A stretch of DNA of 64,000 nt from DASUBN01 sp036000105 (GTDB taxonomy: Bacteria > Pseudomonadota > Gammaproteobacteria > Natronospirales > REEB76). The position numbers and the translations under genes were made by a program. The stretch spans positions 1 to 64,000 of the forward strand of contig DASYGE010000012.1 in assembly GCA_036000105.1 (NCBI GenBank). The letters run 5' to 3'. Below the pieces are notes generated by a model. That model did not search any database and had not been told where the DNA came from. It worked only from the letters and a program-made list of their open reading frames with translations. Shown here in pieces: positions 40,914 through 49,792 of this stretch; position 1 is the stretch's first letter; each line of letters opens with the position of its first letter.

Positions 40914-41542
40914 CCGTTGAAGAATCCAGCCTTGAGGCCGTCCATGATGAACTGGACTGCAAGCGCCGCCAGTATCACGCCGAACAGACGACCCATGACG
41001 TTGGCGCCGGTCTCGCCCATGAGCCGCATCAGACGGCCCGCCAAGAGCAGACATATCAGCACCAGGAGCAGCACCACCAGCAGCACGCCGATGAGGCCGA
41101 GGAAGAACAGCGGGTTGCCCCGAGCCTCGCTCACCATCAAGAGCACCGTGGCGAGCGCGCCGGGCCCGGCGATCAGCGGGAAAGCCAGCGGGAACACCGA
41201 GATGTCTTCCTTGTGACGCGCCTCTTCCTGTTCGCGGCCGGTGGCGGAACGCCCGCCGGACTGGCGCGCGAACACCATATCGATAGCGATGAGGAACAGG
41301 AGCACCCCCCCCGCGATCTTGAAGGCGGGCAGTGTGATGCCGAGGGTGGTCAGCAGCCAGTCGCCGATCAGGGCGAATATCAGCAATATCGCCCCTGCCA
41401 GCAGCGTGCCCTTCACCGCCATGTGACGGCGGTGCAGGTCGCCGCCGCCACGGGTCAGGGCGCCGAACACGGGGGTGACGCCGACTGGGTCCACCACCAC
41501 CAGCAGCACGATGAACATGTCGAACATCTTTTCCAGCATCAC
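40910..41542 (-). CDS. MarC/UPF0056-family inner membrane protein
   Basis: 210 residues with six hydrophobic segments. Landmarks: MFIVLLVVVDPVGVTPVFGA, FKIAGGVLLFLIAIDMVFA, ISVFPLAFPLIAGPGALATV, LMRLMGETGANVMGRLFGVI. Function of the family is unknown despite the historic name (multiple antibiotic resistance locus). Convergent with the lipoprotein gene, 4-bp overlap. The 248 bp to the next gene carry no recognised feature. Confidence 0.93.
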   Translation of the reverse strand: MMLEKMFDMFIVLLVVVDPVGVTPVFGALTRGGGDLHRRHMAVKGTLLAGAILLIFALIGDWLLTTLGITLPAFKIAGGVLLFLIAIDMVFARQSGGRSATGREQEEARHKEDISVFPLAFPLIAGPGALATVLLMVSEARGNPLFFLGLIGVLLVVLLLVLICLLLAGRLMRLMGETGANVMGRLFGVILAALAVQFIMDGLKAGFFNG

Positions 41543-41790
41543 GCCTTCCTGAAATCCGAACGTTTACACGAGACTACGCGCTTTTTGTGAACCCGGTCTC
41601 AGTGTGGAACCGTCATAGGGACATGCCCAGCTTGCACTGAGCCCGTTCTGGTTCTATAACAATATCGAACTGCAGCCCGTGCTGCGGCCGCGATAACAAG
41701 AATACGGGAGCTCCCCGGAAAAAACAGCAGCCGCCTGCCTGGACCGCATGCGTGGCATGGTAACAACCTCCGGGCTGGGAGCCCACTGTC

Positions 41791-42099
41791 ATGGAAAGCA
41801 TGATGGAACAGGAGCCGGTGGCTCCGCCTCTGATCGGCGCGTGGTACGCGGACCCCCAGGGCGTGCTGTTCGAAGTGGTGGCCGTGGATCAGGACGATGG
41901 CACCGTGGAAGTGCAGTACTTCGACGGTACCATAGAGGAGTTGGAGGCGGAATCCTGGGAGGAGATGCGGCCCAAGCCCGCCGACCCACCGGAAGACTGG
42001 TCAGGCTCCCTCGACATGGAACGTGAGGATTACGGCGTGGACCTCGAGAGCGAAGACCACGGCATGTGGGCGAACACGTTGGATAGATTAGACCGCTGA
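41791..42099 (+). CDS. Acidic DUF6763-like small protein
   Basis: 102 residues. Pattern IGAWYADPQGVLFEVVAVDQ, VEVQYFDGTIEELEAESWEE, PPEDWSGSLDMEREDYG: a very acidic small protein of a gammaproteobacterial family of unknown function. No signal or membrane segment. Ends 1 bp before the convergent Rieske gene. Confidence 0.75.
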   Translation: MESMMEQEPVAPPLIGAWYADPQGVLFEVVAVDQDDGTVEVQYFDGTIEELEAESWEEMRPKPADPPEDWSGSLDMEREDYGVDLESEDHGMWANTLDRLDR

Positions 42100-42100
42100 C

Positions 42101-42463
42101 TTATGCCGGAGCATCCGGCTCTGCATACACCACCACGTCTCCGCCCTCCACTGCTGCCGGCAGTGTATCGAGCCCATGGCCTATGCAGGGGCCGGCCACG
42201 CAACGTCCGCTGTCGGGCTCGAACAGGGCGCCATGTCCGGCGCACATGATGAGCGAGAGATCGCGGGTGAGGAACGAATCGGGCTTGAAGTTCAGGAAGC
42301 GGCCCGCATGCGGGCACACGTTGCGGTAGGCATAGACCTTGCCGTACCAATGCACCAGGAAATACTCATCCGGGAAGCGCGCGCCGGGGAGCGAGAAGCC
42401 ACGGGTGCCCGGATCCGCTATCTCTTCCAGGCGGCATACGACGTGGCGGGTGGCTGCTGGCAT
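42101..42463 (-). CDS. Rieske [2Fe-2S] domain protein
   Basis: 120 residues. Two ligand motifs of a Rieske cluster: YRNVCPHAGRFL (CxH) and IMCAGHGALFEPDSGRCVAG (CxxH). No oxygenase partner domain, so a stand-alone ferredoxin-like electron carrier. Partner unknown; divergent from the SnoaL-like gene. Confidence 0.93.
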   Translation of the reverse strand: MPAATRHVVCRLEEIADPGTRGFSLPGARFPDEYFLVHWYGKVYAYRNVCPHAGRFLNFKPDSFLTRDLSLIMCAGHGALFEPDSGRCVAGPCIGHGLDTLPAAVEGGDVVVYAEPDAPA

Positions 42464-42540
42464 ACGGCTATATCCCTTATCCCGGTTCGCACTTGGCAGG
42501 GGGGCGGCTTTCTTCTATTGTTCGGCATCCTGAAGACCAC

Positions 42541-42966
42541 ATGGATGCGCCGATGTTCTCCACGCCCGATGAAGCGGAAGCGGCATTTTACACCGCCTTC
42601 GCCAACACCGACCTGGACGCCATGATGACGGTGTGGCTGGACAGCGAGGTGGTCGCCTGCATCCACCCCGTGGGGCCGCGCATCAGCGGCCACCAGGCGG
42701 TGCGCGCCAGCTGGATGGAGATCTTCCGCAACAGCGGCGGCCTGCGCTTCCGGCTCGCGGACGTGAGCCGCACCCAGGATGCCCTGCTCTCCATCCACGT
42801 GCTGCACGAGTACATCGCCGTGCCGGGCGAGAGCGGCGAGCGCCCGCCGGCCGTGGCCACCAACGTCTACCAGCTCACCCAGGACGGCTGGCGCATGATC
42901 CTGCATCACGCCTCGCCGGTGGCGGTACCGGGCCGGCCGGACAAGCCGGCGGCCAAACTGCATTAG
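42541..42966 (+). CDS. SnoaL/NTF2-like protein
   Basis: 141 residues from the ATG at 42541. Cone-shaped NTF2-like fold: TPDEAEAAFYTAFANTDLDA, MMTVWLDSEVVACIHPVGPR, GHQAVRASWMEIFRNSG, TNVYQLTQDGWRMILHHASP. This subgroup (YybH-like/DUF4440) has no established reaction. Convergent with the AmpG-like gene by a 4-bp overlap. Confidence 0.88.
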   Translation: MDAPMFSTPDEAEAAFYTAFANTDLDAMMTVWLDSEVVACIHPVGPRISGHQAVRASWMEIFRNSGGLRFRLADVSRTQDALLSIHVLHEYIAVPGESGERPPAVATNVYQLTQDGWRMILHHASPVAVPGRPDKPAAKLH

Positions 42967-44324
42967 GCAGGCGTGGCCGGCGCTGGCGGCTCAGCTGCCG
43001 GACGGCGTATAAGCCATAGGACTAGGAGCAGCGCCGGCATGCCGACGAGCGCACTGTAGATGAAGAACCCACGGTAGCCCAACGCATCCACGATCTTCCC
43101 CGAGAACCCCGCTAAGCCCTTCGCCGGGAAACTCCACAGCGTGCCGAACAGCGCGTACTGGGTCGCGGTATAGGCGGTATTGGTGAGCGAAGACATATAG
43201 GCGATGAACACTGCCCCCGCCAGACCGTTGCCGAAGTTATCGAGGCTGATGACGACCGCGAAGGCGCCGAGGCCAGGTCCGATGCCCGCTATATAGGCAT
43301 AGGCCAAGTTGGCGGCAGTGAGTAGCAGCAACCCCGCAAGCAGCATGCGTGGGATACCATAGCGCGCCACCAGCACGCCGCCCATGAGCGCTCCCACCAG
43401 GGACATGATCACGCCGTAGAGCTTGGCTACTTCGGCGATCTGATCCAAGGTGAACCCCATATCCAGATAGAAAGGGTTCGCCATCACGCCCATGGTCATG
43501 TAGTTGAGCCGATAGGTGACGATGAGCAGCAGCACCGGCAAGGCCGCACGCCAGCCATTGCGCGCGAAGAAATCCATGAACGGGCAGACCACCGCACCGA
43601 TGAGCCAGGCGGTCGCCTGTCGCAGGCTCTCGGGCCAATGGGCGCTGTCTTCCAGGAAATCCACCACCCGCTGTTCCCGCGCGAGGGTGGCGCGGTCTAC
43701 ATGCACTTCAGGTTCGGCGATCAAGAGCGTGGTCCCCACGCCTACGATCATTAGGGCTGCCATCAGGATGTAGCCCGCGGTCCAGCCTTGCAGGCTCACG
43801 AACCAGAACATGCCCGCCTGGGAGCAGATGAGCGCGACCTGATAGCCCATCTGGTAAGCCGCCGCCATGCTGGCCTGCAACTCGTTGCCGACCGCCTCAA
43901 TGCGCCAGGCGTCCACGGCGATGTCCTGGGTGGCAGCGAAGAAGGCGGTACCTACGGCGAGCAAGGCCATATGCACGGGATCCACGCCGGGGTCTGCGAA
44001 GCCCATCAGCAGGAGACCGCCGATGACGCCGCACTGGGACAGGAGCATCCAGCTGCGCCGTCGCCCCAGCCTGCCCATGACCGGCAGTTGCAGACGATCC
44101 ACCACCGGCGACCAGAAGAACTTGAGGGAATAGGCGAAGCCTACCCAGGCGAAATAGCCGATGGTACTGCGATCTATGCCGGATTGCCTGAGGCGCGCAG
44201 CCAACGTCATCAGCACCAGCGTGAACGGCAGGCCCGAGGAATAGCCCAGGAAGAGCATGGCCCGCACCCGCGGGTGGGCATAGGCAGCGAAGGCCTCCTG
44301 CCAGCGCTGCAGCGTCGCTCTCAA
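42963..44324 (-). CDS. AmpG-like MFS permease
   Basis: About 453 residues from a TTG that overlaps the exoA stop; a longer frame upstream would run through exoA and is rejected. Twelve-helix MFS protein with the AmpG start pattern MLFLGYSSGLPFTLVLMTLA, FAWVGFAYSLKFFWSPVVDR, LGRRRSWMLLSQ, ATQDIAVDAWRIEAV. AmpG imports GlcNAc-anhydro-muropeptides for cell wall recycling; anmK elsewhere in this window uses the product. Substrate is inferred from the family. Confidence 0.85.
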   Translation of the reverse strand: MRATLQRWQEAFAAYAHPRVRAMLFLGYSSGLPFTLVLMTLAARLRQSGIDRSTIGYFAWVGFAYSLKFFWSPVVDRLQLPVMGRLGRRRSWMLLSQCGVIGGLLLMGFADPGVDPVHMALLAVGTAFFAATQDIAVDAWRIEAVGNELQASMAAAYQMGYQVALICSQAGMFWFVSLQGWTAGYILMAALMIVGVGTTLLIAEPEVHVDRATLAREQRVVDFLEDSAHWPESLRQATAWLIGAVVCPFMDFFARNGWRAALPVLLLIVTYRLNYMTMGVMANPFYLDMGFTLDQIAEVAKLYGVIMSLVGALMGGVLVARYGIPRMLLAGLLLLTAANLAYAYIAGIGPGLGAFAVVISLDNFGNGLAGAVFIAYMSSLTNTAYTATQYALFGTLWSFPAKGLAGFSGKIVDALGYRGFFIYSALVGMPALLLVLWLIRRPAAEPPAPATPA

Positions 44325-45088
44325 ATGTCGTAATCCATGATGAGCGGCGCGTGATCGGAGAAGCGTGTGTCCTTGTAGATGGCGGCTTTCTTCGCTGCGC
44401 TCCCGATGCCCGGTGTGGCGACTTGATAGTCGATGCGCCACCCCACGTTCTTGGCCCAGGCCTGGCCGCGGTTGGACCACCAGGTGTATTGCTCGGCGCG
44501 CTGATCGACGACACGGAAGGCATCCACGTAACCTGTCGGACCGTACAGCTCGTCCAACCAGGCGCGCTCGTGGGGCAGGCAGCCGGAGTTCTTCTGGTTG
44601 CTCTTCCAGTTCTTGATGTCGATCTCTTTATGGACGATGTTCCAGTCGCCGCACAGGATGTACTCACGCTTCTTCTTGTGCAGGGACTTCAGGTAAGGCA
44701 TGAAGGCCTTGAGGAAACGATCCTTGGATGCCTGGCGCTCCGGACCCGAGGAGCCTGAAGGGAGGTACAGAGAGATGACGGACAGGCCCTTGAACTGGGC
44801 TTCTAGATAACGGCCCTCGTCGTCGAACTCCTTGACCCCGAAACCCCGGATCACCTTGCCCGGCTCCTGTCGCGCGTACAAGGCGGTACCGGCATAGCCC
44901 TTCTTCTTGGCGTCGTAATAGAAGCAGTGGTATCCGTCGGGGCGGAACATGGGATCAGTGAGCTGATCCTCCTGGGCCTTGGTCTCCTGCAGGCAGACCA
45001 CGTCGGCCTTCTGCCGCTTCAGCCACTCGAACACACCTTTGCGGGAGGCGGAGCGGATGCCGTTGACGTTGAGAGTGATGACGCGCAT
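44321..45088 (-). CDS. xthA: Exodeoxyribonuclease III (ExoA/XthA)
   Basis: 255 residues from the ATG at 45088. AP endonuclease and 3'-5' exonuclease of base excision repair. EEP-fold motifs: ITLNVNGIRSASRKG, VVCLQETKAQEDQL (metal Glu), ISLYLPSGSS, LCGDWNIVHKEID, GWRIDYQVATP, FSDHAPLIMDYDI (catalytic His). Lies divergent from pyrE, an arrangement common in Gammaproteobacteria. Confidence 0.96.
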   Translation of the reverse strand: MRVITLNVNGIRSASRKGVFEWLKRQKADVVCLQETKAQEDQLTDPMFRPDGYHCFYYDAKKKGYAGTALYARQEPGKVIRGFGVKEFDDEGRYLEAQFKGLSVISLYLPSGSSGPERQASKDRFLKAFMPYLKSLHKKKREYILCGDWNIVHKEIDIKNWKSNQKNSGCLPHERAWLDELYGPTGYVDAFRVVDQRAEQYTWWSNRGQAWAKNVGWRIDYQVATPGIGSAAKKAAIYKDTRFSDHAPLIMDYDI

Positions 45089-45156
45089 GGCTTCAAGGTC
45101 CGATGCATTGGACGAGCGTGTATCATAACCGACGGTCCCCATTCCACGGATGCGCC

Positions 45157-45798
45157 ATGCAGGACTACCAGCGCCAGTTCCTCGACTTCGCCCTGGAGCG
45201 CGGCGTGCTGCGCTTCGGTGAATTCACCCTCAAGTCCGGGCGCAAGAGCCCGTATTTCTTCAACGCCGGCCTGTTCAGCAGCGGCGCCGCGCTCGCCGCC
45301 CTCGGCCGTTTCTACGCCCAGGCGGTGCGGGATTCCGGCATCGGTTTCGACATGCTGTTCGGACCCGCCTACAAGGGCATCCCGCTCGCCACGGTGACGG
45401 CGGCGGCGCTGGCCGAGCACCACGGCCGCGACCTGCCCTACTGCTTCAACCGCAAGGAAGCCAAGGACCACGGCGAGGGCGGCAGCATCGTGGGCGCACC
45501 GCTCAAGGGCCGCGTGCTGATCGTGGACGACGTGATCACCGCCGGCACCGCGGTGCGGGAAGCGGTGTCCATCATCCGTGCCGCCGGAGCCGAGCCCGTA
45601 GGGCTCGTCATCGCCCTGGACCGGCAGGAGCGCGGCCAAGGGACGTTATCAGCCGTCAAGGAAGTGGAAAAGGAGCACGGCTTGCGTGTGGCCGCCATCG
45701 TGCGCCTCACGGAGCTCACGGACTGGCTCACCGCCCGGGGCGGCATGCAGGCCTCCCTCGCGGCGGTGCGCGATTACCGTTCCGCCTATGGAGCCTGA
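45157..45798 (+). CDS. pyrE: Orotate phosphoribosyltransferase
   Basis: 213 residues from the ATG at 45157. Pyrimidine synthesis: orotate + PRPP to OMP. Landmarks: FLDFALERGVLRFGEFTLKS, GRKSPYFFNAGLF, GPAYKGIPLA, FNRKEAKDHGEGG, PRPP loop VLIVDDVITAGTAVREA, and a conserved C-terminal end. Confidence 0.97.
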   Translation: MQDYQRQFLDFALERGVLRFGEFTLKSGRKSPYFFNAGLFSSGAALAALGRFYAQAVRDSGIGFDMLFGPAYKGIPLATVTAAALAEHHGRDLPYCFNRKEAKDHGEGGSIVGAPLKGRVLIVDDVITAGTAVREAVSIIRAAGAEPVGLVIALDRQERGQGTLSAVKEVEKEHGLRVAAIVRLTELTDWLTARGGMQASLAAVRDYRSAYGA

Positions 45799-45860
45799 AG
45801 CCGGCCGGTTTTCCGCCGGTGCTATAATTTTCCCATCCTTACAGCGCCCGCGGACCCGCC

Positions 45861-46508
45861 ATGAAATCACGCAAACTCGTCCTCTCGTTGATCACCGTGC
45901 TCCTGATGGTGAGCGCGCTCGCCCACGCCGACAACAAGCAGAAACTCTATAAGTGGGTGGACAAGGACGGCATCACCCACTACGGCAGCAGCATCCCGCC
46001 GGAATACGCCGCCCAGCAGAGCGAGCAGATCGACAGCCAGGGCAATGTGGTGAAGACCGTGCCGGCGCAGAAGACTCCGCAGCAGATCGCCGCCGAGCAG
46101 GCAGCCCAGCAGCAGACCGCCCAACAGGCCCAGGCCGATGCTGCCAGCAAGGCCCATGACAAAGTGCTGCTGGATACCTACACCTCCACAACCGACATGG
46201 AACGTGACCGGGACAGCAAGCTCTCATCCATCGATGCCCAGATCAACGTACTCAACGGCACCATCGGTGGGCTGCAGACCACGCTCGCGGACCTGCAGGA
46301 CCGCAGCAATGAACTCACCAGCAAGAACAAGCCCGTGACTCCGGCCCTGCAGAAGCAGATCGCTGATTCCAGGACACAGCTCGTCGCCAACCAGCAGCAG
46401 CTCCTGCAACAGCAGCAGCACAAGCAGGAAGTGGCGGCGGACTTCGCGGCTGACATCGCGCGCTACAAGCATCTCACGGCAACACCGGCTTCGACGACAC
46501 ACGATTGA
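45861..46508 (+). CDS. Periplasmic DUF4124 protein with coiled coil
   Basis: 215 residues. Signal peptide (LVLSLITVLLMVSALAHAD), DUF4124 domain (KQKLYKWVDKDGITHYGSSI), then a Gln/Ala-rich helical stretch (QQIAAEQAAQQQTAQQAQAD) and a coiled coil to the end. Such proteins are common in Gammaproteobacteria; function unknown. Followed by the terminator at 46712. Confidence 0.85.
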   Translation: MKSRKLVLSLITVLLMVSALAHADNKQKLYKWVDKDGITHYGSSIPPEYAAQQSEQIDSQGNVVKTVPAQKTPQQIAAEQAAQQQTAQQAQADAASKAHDKVLLDTYTSTTDMERDRDSKLSSIDAQINVLNGTIGGLQTTLADLQDRSNELTSKNKPVTPALQKQIADSRTQLVANQQQLLQQQQHKQEVAADFAADIARYKHLTATPASTTHD

Positions 46509-46612
46509 AGTATCACGCAGACTGAAACGCGGCCTCACCGGCGGCTGCACAACCCATCTCGAAAGCTGCTGCGCTCGGCATGACTTCGTTGCGCATCGGC
46601 TCGCAATCCTCA

Positions 46613-46628
46613 CGTACTGAAGAGTACG
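46613..46628. repeat. Hairpin in a repeat-like intergenic stretch (46509-46711)
   Basis: CGTACTGAAGAGTACG forms a 6-bp stem. The surrounding sequence (GCGCTCGGCATGACTTCG..., CGCATCGGCTCGCAATCC...) has the look of dispersed intergenic repeats in related genomes. No reading frame with a ribosome site is seen. Confidence 0.35.
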
Positions 46629-46711
46629 CTCCGGTATGCTCGCCTCGCGCGCCTCATCCTGTCTTCGCTCGCGACGCTTTCAAGACGGGTTGAAAACAAA
46701 AGACATGAAAC

Positions 46712-46737
46712 AAAATACCGCCTTAAGGCGGTATTTT
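46712..46737. terminator. Bidirectional terminator between the DUF4124 gene and dut
   Basis: A perfect inverted repeat, AATACCGCC/GGCGGTATT, with A-run on the left and T-run on the right, serving the two convergent genes. Confidence 0.85.
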
Positions 46738-46759
46738 TATTCCGAAGATTTCTAGAGTC

Positions 46760-47215
46760 TCAGGTCTCGCCGGAGTGACCGAAGCCGCCGGCTCCGCGTC
46801 TGCTCTCCTCGAACTCGCTCACCACCTCGAACTGGGCCTGCACCACCGGCAGGATCACTATCTGGGCGATGCGCTCGCCGGGTTTCACCGTGAAGCTCTC
46901 TTTGCCACGGTTCCAGCAGGACACCAGGACTTCGCCCTGGTAGTCAGAATCGATGAGCCCGACGAGGTTGCCCAGCACGATGCCGTGCTTGTGGCCCAGC
47001 CCCGAGCGCGGCAAGAGCACCGCAGCATAGCCGGGATCGTCCAGGTGGATGGCGATGCCTGTAGGGATCAGTGCTGTATCGCCGGGCGCCAACGTCAGAG
47101 GCTCCTTGAGGCAGGCGCGCAGGTCCATGCCAGCGGAACCCGGGGTGGCGTGCTGGGGCAGCGGGAATTCTTTGCCGATGCGGGGATCGAGGATCTTGAG
47201 CTTAACGATGTGCAT
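46760..47215 (-). CDS. dut: dUTP diphosphatase
   Basis: 151 residues. Cleaves dUTP to dUMP, keeping uracil out of DNA. Five trimeric dUTPase motifs: TPGSAGMDLRAC, LPRSGLGHKHGI, GNLVGLIDSDYQGE, PGERIAQIVILPV, and the C-terminal RGAGGFGHSG arm. Start directly abuts the coaBC stop, so co-transcribed with coaBC. Confidence 0.97.
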   Translation of the reverse strand: MHIVKLKILDPRIGKEFPLPQHATPGSAGMDLRACLKEPLTLAPGDTALIPTGIAIHLDDPGYAAVLLPRSGLGHKHGIVLGNLVGLIDSDYQGEVLVSCWNRGKESFTVKPGERIAQIVILPVVQAQFEVVSEFEESRRGAGGFGHSGET

Positions 47216-48412
47216 TCAGTTCTTCTTATGCTGTTCCGCGATGAGCTGCACCAGGCGACGCGCCAGGTCGAGCTTGGCTGCCTTACCCAATTCCAACTCC
47301 CCGCCCTTCCAATAGAGGGTGAGGGCGTTGTCATCCCGGTCGAAAGCGCGGCCGCGTCCCACCAGGTTGGCGGCCACGAGATCGAGATGCTTCTTGTCCA
47401 GCTTCTCGCGCGCGTGCTTCTCCAGCTGCTCGGTCTCGGCGGCGAAACCCACGGTGTAGGGACGCTGCCGACGGCGCGCCACCTCCGCGAGGATGTCAGG
47501 GGTCTTCTGCAGGGAGAGGTCGAGTTTCGCGCTGCCTTTCTTCTTTATCTTCTGCGGCGCGCTCTTCTTCGGCGCATAGTCCGCCACTGCGGCGGCAGCG
47601 ATGAAGATGTCGGTGCCGGCGATGTGCTGCATCACCGCCTCGTGCATCTCGGCAGCAGTCTCCACATCCACGCGGCGCACGCCCCGCGGCGTCACGAGAT
47701 GCACCGGTCCGCTCACCAGCGTCACGATGGCGCCCGCCTCGGCGGCGGCGCGGGCCACCGCGAACCCCATCTTGCCGGAGCTGCGGTTCGATACGTAGCG
47801 CACTGGATCTATGGCCTCACGGGTGGGACCGGCGGTCACCAGCACACGCTTGCCCTTCAGGAGTCGGGGCGCGCCGCCAGCGAGTTCCGCCAGCATGTCC
47901 GCGGGTTCCAGCATGCGGCCCATGCCGATCTCGCCTTCCGCCAGTTCGCCCTCCACAGGGCCGAGTATGCGCATGCCGCGCGCCTGCAAGCGGCGCACGT
48001 TCTCCTGGGTGGCGGCATTGCCCCACATGGCCCAGTTCATGGCCGGCGCCAACACGATGGGCGCCTCGGTGGCGAGACACAGGGTCGAGAGCAGGTCCAC
48101 GGCAAGACCGTTGGCCAGATGTGCCATGAAATCGGCGCTGGCGGGCGCGATCAGCACGAGTTCGGCCCAGCGGCCGAGTTCGATATGGCCCATAGCGTGT
48201 TCGGCGGCCATATCCCACAGCTCGGTGCGCACCGGGCGGGCGGAGACCGCCTGGAAGGTGAGCGGCGTGATGAAGCGCTGGGCACCGGCGGTCATCACCA
48301 CCTGCACTTCGGCGCCGGCCTCCCGCAGTCGGCGCACGATGTCAGGGCTCTTATAAGCCGCCACGCCGCCGGTCACGCCGAGGACGATCTTCATACCTTG
48401 CAAATCACTCAC
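47216..48412 (-). CDS. coaBC: CoaBC, phosphopantothenoylcysteine synthetase/decarboxylase
   Basis: 398 residues from the GTG at 48412 (AAGGAG upstream); the ATG six codons later lacks a ribosome site. Coenzyme A synthesis, two steps. CoaC half: MKIVLGVTGGVAAYKSPDIV, FMN site, catalytic His in HIELGRWAELVLIAPASADF, PAMNWAMW, ILGPVEGELAEGEIGMGRM. CoaB half: KRVLVTAGPTREAIDPVRYV, SNRSSGKMGFAVARAAAEAG, FIAAAAVADYAPK, VGFAAETE. The usual coaBC-dut pair. Confidence 0.96.
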   Translation of the reverse strand: MSDLQGMKIVLGVTGGVAAYKSPDIVRRLREAGAEVQVVMTAGAQRFITPLTFQAVSARPVRTELWDMAAEHAMGHIELGRWAELVLIAPASADFMAHLANGLAVDLLSTLCLATEAPIVLAPAMNWAMWGNAATQENVRRLQARGMRILGPVEGELAEGEIGMGRMLEPADMLAELAGGAPRLLKGKRVLVTAGPTREAIDPVRYVSNRSSGKMGFAVARAAAEAGAIVTLVSGPVHLVTPRGVRRVDVETAAEMHEAVMQHIAGTDIFIAAAAVADYAPKKSAPQKIKKKGSAKLDLSLQKTPDILAEVARRRQRPYTVGFAAETEQLEKHAREKLDKKHLDLVAANLVGRGRAFDRDDNALTLYWKGGELELGKAAKLDLARRLVQLIAEQHKKN

Positions 48413-48423
48413 GCAGCTCTCCT

Positions 48424-49632
48424 TTAACTGCTTTTGAGCAAGAGCACGCGGGCAAACTTGCGCTTGCCCACCTGCAGCACATAGACCGCGCCGGGTGCGA
48501 GCTTGAGGCCCCGGTCCGAGACCTTCTCGCCGTTCACCCGCACCCCACCTTGCTCCAGCATGCGGTTCGCTTCCGAGGTGCTGGCCGTGAGATCGCACTG
48601 CTTCAGGAGCGCGCTCAAGGCGATGCCGCCGGCTTCCACCTTGAACTCGTGCTCCGGCATCTCCTCCGGCATCTCGCCACGACGGAAGCGAGCCACGAAC
48701 TCTTCCTGGGCCGCCTTGGCCCCCGCCGGGCTGTGGAAGCGCGCCACGATCTCCTCGCCCAGCTGGAACTTGATGTCGCGCGGATTGGCCCCTTCGGCCA
48801 CTTCGCGTCTCAAGCGCGCGATGTCGTTAAGACTGCGGAAACTCAGCAACTCGAAGTAGCGCCACATCAGATCGTCGGAGATAGACATGAGCTTGCCGAA
48901 CATCTCGCCCGGCGGCTCGTTGATGCCGATGTAGTTGCCCAGAGACTTGGACATCTTCTGCACCCCATCCAGGCCCTCCAGGATCGGCATGGTGAGCACG
49001 ATCTGCGGCTTCTGGCCGTACTGCTCCTGCAGCTGCCGGCCTACCAACAGGTTGAACTTCTGGTCGGTGCCGCCGAGCTCCACGTCCGCCTGCAATGCGA
49101 CAGAGTCATAACCCTGCACCAGCGGGTAGAGGAACTCGTGGATGGAGATGGGCTCGCCCGCAGCGTAGCGCTTACTGAAGTCATCCCGCTCCAGCATGCG
49201 CGCCACGGTATGCCGGGCGGCCAGCTGCACCAGGCCCGCAGCCCCGAGCTTCTCGGTCCAGCGGGAATTGAACTCGATACGGGTCTTCTTGGGGTCCAGG
49301 ATCTTGAAGACCTGGGCCTCATAGGTGATGGCGTTGGAAGCGATCTCGTCCCGGGAGAGGGGCTTGCGGGTGACGTTCTTGCCCGTGGGGTCGCCGATCA
49401 TGCCGGTGAAGTCGCCAATCAGGAAGATCGCCTCATGGCCCAGTTCCTGGAACTGGCGCAGCTTGTTAAGCAGCACCGTATGTCCCAGGTGCAGGTCCGG
49501 GGCGGTGGGGTCGAAACCGGCCTTGACCCGTAAGGGGCGGCCTTCCTGGAGGCGCGCCTTGAGCTCGGCCTCCAGCAGAATCTCGTCGGCGCCGCGGGCA
49601 AGTTCCGCGAGTTGCTCGGCGGGCGTCGGCAT
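48424..49632 (-). CDS. tyrS: Tyrosyl-tRNA synthetase (TyrZ type)
   Basis: 402 residues from the ATG at 49632 (AAGGAG upstream); a longer frame above it is rejected. Class I synthetase with HLGH (HIGH) in DPTAPDLHLGHTVLLNKLR, KMSKS in GVQKMSKSLGNYIGI, and a C-terminal S4 domain (ASTSEANRMLEQGGVRVNGE). The DPTAPDLHLGH form marks the TyrZ-like branch. Divergent from the M23 peptidase gene. Confidence 0.97.
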   Translation of the reverse strand: MPTPAEQLAELARGADEILLEAELKARLQEGRPLRVKAGFDPTAPDLHLGHTVLLNKLRQFQELGHEAIFLIGDFTGMIGDPTGKNVTRKPLSRDEIASNAITYEAQVFKILDPKKTRIEFNSRWTEKLGAAGLVQLAARHTVARMLERDDFSKRYAAGEPISIHEFLYPLVQGYDSVALQADVELGGTDQKFNLLVGRQLQEQYGQKPQIVLTMPILEGLDGVQKMSKSLGNYIGINEPPGEMFGKLMSISDDLMWRYFELLSFRSLNDIARLRREVAEGANPRDIKFQLGEEIVARFHSPAGAKAAQEEFVARFRRGEMPEEMPEHEFKVEAGGIALSALLKQCDLTASTSEANRMLEQGGVRVNGEKVSDRGLKLAPGAVYVLQVGKRKFARVLLLKSS

Positions 49633-49792
49633 TAACCCACTCCTTAACATCTGGATTCTTGGACGATAAACGGATTTTACCGTCATGTAGCGGCTAATTT
49701 CCGCCTAATTCATGGACTTAGGTGGAAAACCAGGCATTGACCCTCAAGTCCTTAACCGTTAGTGTTAGCGCGTTTTTGGACGAGGACGGGCC

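Noticed and set aside
46775..48427. Long open frame opposite dut and coaBC
   Set aside because: It is a shadow frame produced by high-GC codon bias; both genes on the minus strand are unmistakable.
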